From contig JAGYLT010000102.1 in the NCBI GenBank assembly GCA_018400545.1, positions 1 to 7,699 of the forward strand: a stretch of 7,699 nt of DNA. The letters run 5' to 3'. The notes under the pieces were generated by a model. It saw only the letters and a list, made by a program, of their open reading frames with translations, ran no database searches and was not told the DNA's origin. The stretch comes from Bacteroidales bacterium (lineage in GTDB: Bacteria; Bacteroidota; Bacteroidia; Bacteroidales; 4484-276). Shown piece by piece: positions 1 to 5,526 of this stretch. Every line of letters begins with the position of its first letter. Positions within the stretch are counted from its first letter, which is position 1. The position numbers were made by a program, and so were the translations under genes.

Positions 1-835
1 GATTGAAGCTATCCCAGGGGTTCAATTCGGTGATCACACCCACATGCACAAACCAGTAATACTGCAGAGTTTCGTGGAAAGTTTCCGGTTTGTTGGCAGG
101 CACGCGCCTGCAAATTTCAGCCATCTCCAGCAATTCAGATTTTCTGACATCTTCATTTTCTTTTGATGCCAATTCCTCCAGTTTTTCCCCATGGCGAGCG
201 GCATACATAATGACAGCCTCAGCAACAATGTGCATGGCTTTCAGTTCTTCGCGCTTCTCCAGCGCCTCCGGATCATTGTAAAAATCCAGTTTTTCCATGG
301 CCACCTTGATGTCCCACTGGATGTCGCGCATACCTTTTCTGTAAATTTTATTTCCGGCCACCGTGTGTCCGGGTGCCCGTTGCTCCTGGAATTCCGTGAA
401 TATCCCGGCGGCATATGCATCTAACCACGACTGATCCATGTTGGCCATGATTTTTTCGCGGTTGCTTTTTCCCGTCCAGAACGGGATGATCACATTGCGG
501 TAAGCGTCCCGGGTTTCCTGATCAACTTTAAAGGATACCTTTTCACGGGAATTAAGAATGTCCAGATCCCTGAGTGAGTGCAGGCTTACTTCCGGATAGG
601 TGGGGGTTGCTTTCGGCGCAGGCCCGCGCTCTCCAACGATCAGTTCACCATCGTTGATGCAGATGTGTTTATTTTTCAGGATGTATTCAAAAGCCAGCGC
701 CCGCTTCATAGGTACAGACACGCTTTGTGCGATATCGCTTTTATAAAATCCGGTAATCAGGAGTGCCCGTTCCGCCGAAATTTTGTTGATGGCATTCAGG
801 CTGTTAGTTCTTAGTTTTTTAATTCTTTCAGTCAT
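1..835 (-). CDS. hypD: trans-4-hydroxy-L-proline dehydratase (glycyl radical enzyme), N-terminal part, cut by window edge
   Basis: HypD removes water from trans-4-hydroxy-L-proline by glycyl radical chemistry, giving pyrroline-5-carboxylate, which a P5C reductase can turn into proline. The first 278 residues are present. The catalytic Cys and the C-terminal Gly radical loop lie off the left edge. Visible are the pyruvate-formate-lyase-type N-terminal motifs INDGELIVGE (about 60-69) and PTYPE (78-82), then AGIFTEFQEQRAPGHTV (143-159) and a late block with KPETFHETLQYYWFVHVG. F149 and H157 align, from memory, with substrate-pocket residues F152 and H160 of Clostridioides difficile HypD. That, together with the near-identical motif blocks, is why HypD is preferred over other pyruvate-formate-lyase relatives such as choline or glycerol lyases. 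The ATG at 833-835 is the only sensible start, because an in-frame stop lies upstream. An activase gene precedes it on the same strand. The protein is cytoplasmic and would be destroyed by oxygen when active. Family assignment is firm; the exact substrate is inferred. Confidence 0.85.
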   Translation of the reverse strand, partial: MTERIKKLRTNSLNAINKISAERALLITGFYKSDIAQSVSVPMKRALAFEYILKNKHICINDGELIVGERGPAPKATPTYPEVSLHSLRDLDILNSREKVSFKVDQETRDAYRNVIIPFWTGKSNREKIMANMDQSWLDAYAAGIFTEFQEQRAPGHTVAGNKIYRKGMRDIQWDIKVAMEKLDFYNDPEALEKREELKAMHIVAEAVIMYAARHGEKLEELASKENEDVRKSELLEMAEICRRVPANKPETFHETLQYYWFVHVGVITELNPWDSFN

Positions 836-845
836 GGGTAAAGAT

Positions 846-896
846 GTTATTTTGTTATTGAGTTAATTAAGTTATTGAGTTATTTGTTAACAGTTA
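846..896. repeat. phased GTTA repeat, spacing 7-9 bp
   Basis: GTTA begins at 846, 854, 862, 871, 879, 886 and 893, so seven copies fall at 7-9 bp steps. The longest identical word is GTTATTGAGTTA, present at 854-865 and 871-882. The stretch ends about 10 bp from the hypD start codon, so it would lie in the 5' leader of the hypD mRNA if the two genes are cotranscribed. No function is known to me. Confidence 0.6.
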
Positions 897-999
897 ATTG
901 TAATATTATTTGCTTTGCTAAGCGAAATTTGCACTTCGCGTGTCATTTGTTGCTATCTCGTTGTGATATCATTTTCCGCACCTTTAATCATACTAGTCT

Positions 1000-1041
1000 T
1001 TCCAATTTCTCAAATCTATCTTCAAGGTTCAATCTTCATTC
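1000..1041. repeat. degenerate heptamer repeat (TTCNNNN)x6
   Basis: TTC or ATC starts at 1000, 1007, 1014, 1021, 1028 and 1035, exactly every 7 bp for six units (TTCCAAT, TTCTCAA, ATCTATC, TTCAAGG, TTCAATC, TTCATTC). The other positions vary, so this is a decayed or phase-constrained tandem repeat. It begins about 30 bp downstream of the hypE stop codon in the direction of transcription. Confidence 0.55.
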
Positions 1042-1072
1042 CCGGGTCATCGCAAGGCTAAATATTCCCAGC

Positions 1073-1867
1073 TCATCCGCCAATCTTCACCTTGAATCCC
1101 TGCTCCTCAAGAAATTGTTTGACCGGCAACAGGTCAGATTTCTTCATATTTTTCAGGCTTTTCATCCTGTTTTCCTGCGATAATCTGTCATATTTCGAAT
1201 GTGCCATATTGTGAAAGGGCAGCAGGTCAACCTGTCCGTTAAATCGCATACCTTTTAGCAGGGAAGCGAATGCAGCCATATCTTGATTCTTGTCATTTAC
1301 TCCCGGAATTACCGGAATCCTTATCCTGACTTGCTTTTGTGCATCAATCAATAGCTTCAGGTTTTCTAAAACCGGGAACAGCTCAACTCCGGTGAATTTT
1401 TGATGCTTTTCAGGATCATGATGTTTCAGGTCGAAAAGAAACAAATCTGTATATTGTGCTGCCCTTTCCAAAACCTCCGGCTGCACAAAACCACTGGTAT
1501 CCAAAGCAGTATGATATTCTTTATCTCTACAGGCTTTCAGCAAGGCAATCGCAAAATCTGGCTGAAGCAATGGTTCCCCGCCACTCAGTGTAACCCCTCC
1601 GCCGGATTCGTCATAAAAAACAGCCTCCTTATCAATTTCATGCATAACCCGCTCCACAGACATCATTTCCCCGATTTGTTCCAGCGATCTAAAAATCTTT
1701 CCCGCGAGCCGGTGCTTCTTTTCAACAATCTCAGAATTGATAGAACAGCTCTCGGGGTTGTGGCACCACCAGCAGCTTAACGGACATCCCTTAAAAAATA
1801 TGGTTGTCCGGATGCCCGGGCCATCATGCACAGCAAAACGCTTTATGTCGAAAATCAATCCTTTCAT
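1073..1867 (-). CDS. hypE: glycyl radical enzyme activase, short form (probable HypD activase)
   Basis: This radical SAM enzyme would abstract a hydrogen from the conserved glycine of the neighbouring dehydratase, using a 4Fe-4S cluster and S-adenosylmethionine. The cluster motif CX3CX2C is at C28, C32 and C35 within FFKGCPLSCWWCHNPES. Also visible are the N-terminal HDGPGIRTT (14-22), SGGEP (95-99, SAM binding), DTSG (123-126) and RIPVIPGVND (183-192). At 264 residues it is short. Between C41 and the ESGGGVTLSGGE block there are no cysteines, so the ferredoxin-like insert with two extra clusters that many activases carry is absent, as in pyruvate formate-lyase activase. The start ATG at 1865-1867 gives the usual N-terminus. 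It lies upstream of the hypD-like gene on the same strand, which points to that enzyme as partner. Activase function is firm; pairing with HypD rests on adjacency. Confidence 0.88.
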   Translation of the reverse strand: MKGLIFDIKRFAVHDGPGIRTTIFFKGCPLSCWWCHNPESCSINSEIVEKKHRLAGKIFRSLEQIGEMMSVERVMHEIDKEAVFYDESGGGVTLSGGEPLLQPDFAIALLKACRDKEYHTALDTSGFVQPEVLERAAQYTDLFLFDLKHHDPEKHQKFTGVELFPVLENLKLLIDAQKQVRIRIPVIPGVNDKNQDMAAFASLLKGMRFNGQVDLLPFHNMAHSKYDRLSQENRMKSLKNMKKSDLLPVKQFLEEQGFKVKIGG

Positions 1868-2052
1868 TCACCGAAGCAAGATTAAAGTATGATTGATATT
1901 AAAACCTGAAAATAGTTGAAGAAGTATGAATAAAATGCAGTGGAGGGAAAAAAAGGAATCAGTAAATCCAACACTCGTAGAGGCCTTTGCCGAATTTATG
2001 ATACAGTGATAAATGAAAGTTATGTTTGATCATCATCTGTAAATTAGCCTCA

Positions 2053-2060
2053 CAAAGATA
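2053..2060 (-). promoter_or_regulatory. possible -7 promoter element for hypE-hypD
   Basis: On the minus strand this reads TATCTTTG, an exact match to the Bacteroidetes -7 consensus TAnnTTTG. Transcription would start near 2046 and give a leader of about 180 nt before the hypE ATG. No good TTTG-like -33 element is seen upstream, so the call is tentative. Confidence 0.3.
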
Positions 2061-2253
2061 ATATGCAATTCATTTTGAATGTCACTTCCTTCATTAATTT
2101 TTTACTGACTCTAAATTAACCTGTTTTAGAATTTTCTGAATAAAATGAAGAATAGATTAAAAATCGATTTTATAATCACATTGTCAATGTTTTAGATTGG
2201 ATTTGTCAGACGCTTAACTCAAAATAGTTGAAAAATTTAACTTTTCACGGTTA

Positions 2254-2390
2254 ATGACCCATAAATTCAGTATGCAAGATGAATTCAATTATTTTTCTTA
2301 CGAATTTGGAGTTACAGACCAAATGATTTCTGTCAATAAAAAAAATCAGAAATTCTATCAGCCATCGAAAGCGGTGGGGTAGAGGCATAA
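2254..2390 (+). pseudogene. possible decayed small gene with a frameshift at an A8 run
   Basis: An ATG at 2254 opens a 42-codon reading frame ending with TAG at 2380-2382. An eight-A run lies at 2338-2345. After it, a second frame reads SEILSAIESGGVEA up to TAA at 2388-2390, and that peptide looks more like ordinary protein than the continuation of the first frame (QKFYQPSKAVG). A one-base slip at the A run would join MTHKFSMQDEFNYF-type sequence to this segment. Past the TAA the same frame stays open for about 29 more lysine-rich codons. I do not recognise the product. In DNA this AT-rich, short open frames also occur by chance, so this may be nothing. Confidence 0.2.
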
Positions 2391-2492
2391 TATTATAAAT
2401 CTAAATCACAGTCTAAAAAGACGGGAAAAGAATTTTGTAGTCGGGCAATTAAAAATTTTCATGCAAAAGGAAATCCATAAGATTTGCACTAC

Positions 2493-2590
2493 TTAACAAA
2501 TGTAAACAGCCGAATAAAAATATACACATGTAAATCCCAAATAATATATTCACAAATGTAATTAGGTCGGTTGTTGATATAATTGTAAAG
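2493..2590. repeat. ACAAATGTAA-like direct repeats at 28-bp spacing (candidate operators)
   Basis: Three related words occur in the same orientation: ACAAATGTAAAC at 2496-2507, ACACATGTAAAT at 2524-2535 and ACAAATGTAATT at 2552-2563. Their central TG dinucleotides are at 2501, 2529 and 2557, exactly 28 bp apart. A weaker TTGTAAAG follows, with its TG at 2584 (27 bp on). The bases between copies are unrelated. Each copy matches 13 of 16 positions of the palindrome at 2849-2864 near the regulator's start codon. Cooperative binding sites for that regulator are the simplest reading. The spacers are too short and the repeats too small for a CRISPR array. Confidence 0.45.
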
Positions 2591-2822
2591 TGTAGTGAGT
2601 AATTCATTGTATTTTAACAATATCATATTTATCTACACATAACCAGTAAGTTATACTATTTATCTTAATTTTCGTTGCATTAAAATTGCGAATTTGACTT
2701 TATCGGTATTAAAACTAAAATAAATATTATAACTACCATGTAATTAATAATTTATAGCAGTCATCTAAATTAATTATTCATAAATTCACAAATCTCATAT
2801 GTGGTTATTAATGTAAAATCAT

Positions 2823-2830
2823 TAAATTTG
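2823..2830 (+). promoter_or_regulatory. probable -7 promoter element of the XRE regulator gene
   Basis: TAAATTTG matches the Bacteroidetes -7 consensus TAnnTTTG exactly. Transcription would begin near 2837, leaving a leader of about 40 nt that contains the palindrome at 2849-2864. The element overlaps the inverted repeat TTAATG-N6-CATTAA (2808-2825). No clear -33 element is seen. Confidence 0.4.
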
Positions 2831-2848
2831 ACAACGCTTCACAATTGT

Positions 2849-2864
2849 ATTTACAAATGTAAAT
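2849..2864. promoter_or_regulatory. palindromic candidate operator of the XRE regulator
   Basis: ATTTACA-AA-TGTAAAT has perfect 7-bp arms around a 2-bp centre and ends 14 bp before the ATG at 2879. Position and size (16 bp) suit an operator for a dimeric helix-turn-helix protein that represses its own gene. The same word recurs in the upstream array. Binding is inferred, not shown. Confidence 0.5.
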
Positions 2865-2878
2865 TAATCGGATTTTTT

Positions 2879-3397
2879 ATGGATGATCTGCGAGAAAGAA
2901 TAGAAATGTTAATATCAACCAAGGGATTTACAAATGCCACTTTTGCCGAAAAAATTGGTGTACAACCTTCCAGTATTTCACACTTGCTTTCGGGGAGGAA
3001 TAAAGCCAGTCTGGACCTGGTTATGAAAATCCTGAACAGCTTTAAAGAGATCAGGACGGAATGGTTGCTGCATGGAAATGGATCGATGACCAGGGATTAC
3101 ACTTTGTTTGATTCACCGGAAATACAAAAAGATGAAGCCGAAACTAAAAATGATGCTTCTATTTCTGATCTGCCGCCGGAGCCGAAAGAAATAGCGCAGT
3201 CATCAGCGGTTAAATCCGAAGAAAACCAAACTAAACGCATTGAAAATAAAGGGGATGAGCCATCAGAGCGGGAGGTTGAGAAAATGGCTCAGAAAATTGA
3301 AAAAGAAAAACCCCATAAAAAATCCGATCGTAAAATTGAACGCATCGTGATTTTTTATGAGGATCGGGGGTTTAAAGAATATTTTCCTGAGGATTAA
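2879..3397 (+). CDS. XRE-family helix-turn-helix DNA-binding protein
   Basis: This 172-residue cytoplasmic protein has an N-terminal phage-repressor-type helix-turn-helix: helix 2 is near ATFAEKIG (20-27), the recognition helix near SSISHLLS (31-38), followed by [14 protein letters not shown]. The tag [11 protein letters not shown] (60-70) matches the (N)xxWLLxGxGxM signature that closes this domain in many XRE proteins. Residues about 71-150 are low-complexity and rich in K, E and S, probably disordered. The last 22 residues form a separate conserved-looking tail ([14 protein letters not shown], then FKEYFPED), of a type I recall from other Bacteroidetes XRE proteins. ATG 2879 is chosen over the GTG at 2801, since the extra 26 residues are not HTH-like and the operator-like palindrome would otherwise fall inside the gene. 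It is probably autoregulated through the nearby sites. It overlaps the convergent ndk gene by 4 bp. Its targets are unknown. Confidence 0.85.
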   Translation: MDDLRERIEMLISTKGFTNATFAEKIGVQPSSISHLLSGRNKASLDLVMKILNSFKEIRTEWLLHGNGSMTRDYTLFDSPEIQKDEAETKNDASISDLPPEPKEIAQSSAVKSEENQTKRIENKGDEPSEREVEKMAQKIEKEKPHKKSDRKIERIVIFYEDRGFKEYFPED

Positions 3398-3813
3398 AAT
3401 CGTTCGAGTTGAGAGAAAAAGAAACTTGCTTCTATTAGTGCATTTTCATCACTATCGGAACCATGCACTGCATTTTTCTGAACATCAGTTCCAAAAAGGT
3501 TTCTAACCGTGCCATGCTCAGCTTCGTCGGGGTTGGTAGCACCTATTAATTTGCGATAATCCTCCACTGCATTTTCTTTTTCCAAAATAGCCGCAACAAT
3601 GGGGCCTGATGACATAAACTCAACCAGTCCGTCATAAAATGGTCTGCCCTTATGCACTGCATAAAAAGCTTCGGCATGTTCACGGGAAAGTTTCAGTTTT
3701 TTCATGGCTACAATCCTGAAACCGCCTTCATTAACTTTTGCCAGAATTGCTCCGGTAAATCCTTTTTCAACCGCATTGGGTTTAATCATCGTTAGTGTAA
3801 TATTTCCTTCCAT
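3394..3813 (-). CDS. ndk: nucleoside diphosphate kinase
   Basis: Ndk transfers the gamma phosphate of ATP to nucleoside diphosphates through a phosphohistidine, keeping NTP and dNTP pools balanced in the cytoplasm. At 139 residues it is full length for the family. The catalytic motif [12 protein letters not shown] places the phosphorylated histidine at H117. Other hallmark residues are K11 (MIKPNAV), the nucleotide-pocket segment HKGRPFY (54-60), R87, T93 in GATNP, R104 in GTVRNLFG and N114. Start ATG at 3811-3813 gives the normal N-terminus. The gene converges on the XRE regulator gene with a 4-bp overlap of the two stop regions and diverges from the DHH phosphoesterase operon. No truncation or oddity is seen. 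Confidence 0.98.
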   Translation of the reverse strand: MEGNITLTMIKPNAVEKGFTGAILAKVNEGGFRIVAMKKLKLSREHAEAFYAVHKGRPFYDGLVEFMSSGPIVAAILEKENAVEDYRKLIGATNPDEAEHGTVRNLFGTDVQKNAVHGSDSDENALIEASFFFSQLERF

Positions 3814-3839
3814 TTTATCAGGTTTAATGTGTTGTGGCG

Positions 3840-3847
3840 CAAAAGTA
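3840..3847 (-). promoter_or_regulatory. -7 promoter element of ndk
   Basis: On the minus strand this reads TACTTTTG followed by CG, an exact match to TAnnTTTG. The predicted transcription start near 3833 gives a leader of about 20 nt before the ATG, a typical distance. The -33 element is not clear. Confidence 0.5.
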
Positions 3848-3889
3848 GCAATAACAGATTTTTAATCATGCATTTAACGTTTTTTATTA

Positions 3890-3897
3890 TAGCTTTG
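3890..3897 (+). promoter_or_regulatory. -7 promoter element of the phosphoesterase-FKBP operon
   Basis: TAGCTTTG followed by CAG matches the Bacteroidetes -7 consensus. It stands back to back with the ndk element; only 42 bp separate the two -7 boxes, so both polymerase sites share one short core. The leader to the TTG start would be about 43 nt. Confidence 0.5.
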
Positions 3898-3946
3898 CAG
3901 CCTTTTTGCAAAGTGTCAAATCATTACAAATCAATAATTTAAAATT

Positions 3947-4975
3947 TTGAAATCTGCTGATTACTCCAAAATAGCCAACCTGATCAATACCACTTCAAAT
4001 ATCCTGATCACATCGCATTACAATCCTGATGGCGATGCCGTTGGTTCGGCCATGGCCATGTATCACGCCCTGAAACAAATACGTGAAAACGTAACAGTGG
4101 TGCTTCCCAATCGTTTTCCTGATTTTTTGAAATGGATAGCTGAATCTGATCAGGCTATCATTTACGATAAGCAGGATGTAGCAGAAATGGATAAACTTTT
4201 TTCAACTGCCGGGATTATTTTTTGCCTGGATTACAATGGCTTATCCCGTGTTGAGCGTATGGAAAAAGTCATAAGAAATTCAACTGCTACCAGGATATTG
4301 ATCGATCATCATCCCAACCCTGAAACTGAAGATTTTGATTTTTGTCTTTCACGAACTTCAGTATCCTCAACGGCCGAACTTGTTTATGAATTTCTGGAGA
4401 ACTGCGGCATGAAAAAGCTGGTAAACAAACCTGCCGCCGAAAGCCTTTATACAGGCATTGTAACCGATACGGGTTCTTTTAGCTTTGCCTGCAATAATGC
4501 CCGGACTTACCGCATCACCGCTGATTTGATAGAGCGGGGAGTAGTTCCGGAGCATATTAACCGGCTGATTTATGACAACTATTCGGAAAGCCGGCTGAGG
4601 CTGATGGGATATGCTTTCGACAAAAAACTTGTTATGTTGCCGGAGTTTCATACGGCTATCATTTGGCTAACAAGAGCTGAACTGGATCAGTTTAAATATA
4701 AAACCGGCGATACCGAGGGTTTGGTAAATTATCCATTATCGATCAAAGAAATCAACATGTCGATTTTTATGACCGAACGCGATAAACTGATCCGGTTGTC
4801 GTTCAGGTCGAAAGGAGATTTTGCTGTCAATCAGATTGCCGGTAAATATTTTGAAGGGGGCGGGCATAAGAATGCCGCCGGCGGAAATTCCTACAAAACA
4901 ATGGAAGAAACCGTAGAAAAGATTAAAACCATTTTGCCGTTGTATCAGCATGAACTTGATTATGTCATCCAATAG
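3947..4975 (+). CDS. nrnA: DHH/DHHA1 family phosphoesterase (NrnA-type nanoRNase / pAp phosphatase)
   Basis: Proteins of this type degrade 2-5 nt RNA fragments and often dephosphorylate 3'-phosphoadenosine 5'-phosphate, with Mn2+ ions. The 342-residue chain has the DHH domain motifs in order: HYNPDGDAVGS (24-34, metal ligands D28 and D30), LDYN (D95), IDHHPN with the name-giving D120-H121-H122, and VTDTGSF (D174). The C-terminal DHHA1 domain ends with the substrate-binding glycine motif GGGHKNAAGG (304-313). The start is TTG at 3947: an in-frame TAA lies at 3935-3937 and the next ATG falls inside motif I, so no other start fits. It is the first gene of the four-gene operon; its end overlaps the GldI-like gene by 14 bp. 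Placement next to ndk and a GldI-type gene recalls, from memory, the layout in other Bacteroidetes. NrnA-like specificity is inferred from family. Confidence 0.92.
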   Translation: MKSADYSKIANLINTTSNILITSHYNPDGDAVGSAMAMYHALKQIRENVTVVLPNRFPDFLKWIAESDQAIIYDKQDVAEMDKLFSTAGIIFCLDYNGLSRVERMEKVIRNSTATRILIDHHPNPETEDFDFCLSRTSVSSTAELVYEFLENCGMKKLVNKPAAESLYTGIVTDTGSFSFACNNARTYRITADLIERGVVPEHINRLIYDNYSESRLRLMGYAFDKKLVMLPEFHTAIIWLTRAELDQFKYKTGDTEGLVNYPLSIKEINMSIFMTERDKLIRLSFRSKGDFAVNQIAGKYFEGGGHKNAAGGNSYKTMEETVEKIKTILPLYQHELDYVIQ

Positions 4976-5519
4976 TTTGCACAAACATTTGAGTAAGCTG
5001 ATTTTCGTGCTGTCCGCTGTTCTACTGGCTTTTACATGGGCATGCAGCAATTCGGATAACCCGGGTGAGAAAAAGGTTACACAAAACCAAAACCTGGAGG
5101 AATCGTTGATTGATGCCAACCGGAAGGCCGTTAAAACGGAAGACCAGCAAATCAGGGATTTCATCCGCCGTTACAATTGGAAGATGGATAAAACCGGAAC
5201 CGGATTGCGATACAGGATTTATAAAATTGGTGAAGGTGAAAAAGCCTCCGAAGGCAAGATTGCGGTTATCGATTATGAAGTCAGTCTGCTCAACGGAGAA
5301 GTGATTTATTCATCTGATGAAACCGGAACAAAGGAGTTTATGATTGGCAGAGGTGGCGTGGAAACCGGACTTGAGGAGGGTATTTTATTGTTGCATGAAG
5401 GCGACCGTGCAAAATTTATTATACCTTCGCACCTTGCTTACGGACTGTCGGGAGATCAGAACAAAATCACCGGAAAGGCAACGCTGGTGTATGATGTAGA
5501 GCTTCTTGAATTAAAATAA
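4962..5519 (+). CDS. gldI: GldI-like FKBP-type peptidyl-prolyl isomerase lipoprotein
   Basis: GldI proteins are envelope lipoproteins with an FKBP fold, needed for gliding in Flavobacterium. Here a signal peptide with hydrophobic core LIFVLSAVLLAF ends at a lipobox-like TWAC, making C28 the lipidated residue. The FKBP domain is at about 90-185. The segments LNGEVIYSSDETGT and SHLAYGLSGDQNKI closely resemble GldI. Compared with FKBP12, the Tyr of the pocket (Y105) and the AYG tyrosine (Y160) are kept, but F36, D37, I56 and W59 are replaced (I115, Y116, E134, L137), so isomerase activity is doubtful. ATG 4962 is preferred to ATG 4950 because it gives a shorter overlap (14 bp) with the upstream gene and a more usual signal n-region; the longer form adds MNLI. 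It is second in the operon, 7 bp ahead of the next gene. A role in gliding here is unproven; many non-gliding relatives carry such genes. Confidence 0.85.
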   Translation: MSSNSLHKHLSKLIFVLSAVLLAFTWACSNSDNPGEKKVTQNQNLEESLIDANRKAVKTEDQQIRDFIRRYNWKMDKTGTGLRYRIYKIGEGEKASEGKIAVIDYEVSLLNGEVIYSSDETGTKEFMIGRGGVETGLEEGILLLHEGDRAKFIIPSHLAYGLSGDQNKITGKATLVYDVELLELK

Positions 5520-5526
5520 GAATCAT

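Larger units (their letters stand above)
836..1072. other. hypE-hypD intergenic gap, repeat-rich
   Basis: This 237-bp gap between two co-directional genes has no supported gene. It contains two phased short-repeat stretches (846-896 and 1000-1041, listed separately) and a weak inverted repeat GCGAA/TTCGC at 922-926 and 935-939. CAAATCTA at 1011-1018 reads TAGATTTG on the minus strand and fits the Bacteroidetes -7 element, but no -33 element stands at the right distance, so a separate hypD promoter is only possible. Confidence 0.5.
1868..2878. other. 1-kb AT-rich intergenic region
   Basis: This stretch lies between the divergently read hypE (minus) and XRE regulator (plus) genes. It is far more AT-rich than the flanking genes, has frequent stops in all frames, and holds no gene I recognise and no tRNA or known structured RNA. 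Supported content is listed separately: a probable hypE promoter element, a possible decayed small gene (2254-2390), the phased ACAAATGTAA array (2493-2590) and the palindrome at the regulator's start (2849-2864). Further dyads are AAAATCGATTTT (2160-2171), ACATTG-T-CAATGT (2178-2190), ATTGT-N6-ACAAT (2606-2621) flanked by GTGTAG/CTACAC (2590-2595, 2633-2638), and TTAATG-N6-CATTAA (2808-2825). Confidence 0.6.

Noticed and set aside
922..939. GCGAA/TTCGC hairpin as a terminator after hypE
   Set aside because: The stem is only 5 bp, with an 8-nt loop, no U tract, and lies about 130 bp after the hypE stop; not enough to call a terminator.
875..1183. 102-codon plus-strand open frame over the hypE end and intergenic gap
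   Set aside because: It overlaps the well supported hypE coding sequence antisense and translates the heptamer repeat; no protein signature.
1926..2009. 27-codon open frame starting MNKMQWREKK and ending EFMIQ in the hypE upstream region
   Set aside because: It lies over the probable hypE leader on the opposite strand, is very short, and matches nothing I recognise. Its codon use is plausible, but chance is just as likely.
2243..2380. 45-codon minus-strand frame MPLPHRFRW to EFMGH
   Set aside because: It mirrors the plus-strand small frame, has no recognisable motif, and its composition is what AT-rich DNA gives by chance.
2493..2590. CRISPR-like array of 12-bp repeats with 16-bp spacers
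   Set aside because: Repeats are far too short and diverged, there are only three clear copies, and no cas gene is present in the window.
4736..5164. 142-codon minus-strand frame antisense to the phosphoesterase and GldI-like genes
   Set aside because: It is a shadow of two strongly supported plus-strand genes and lacks any family motif.
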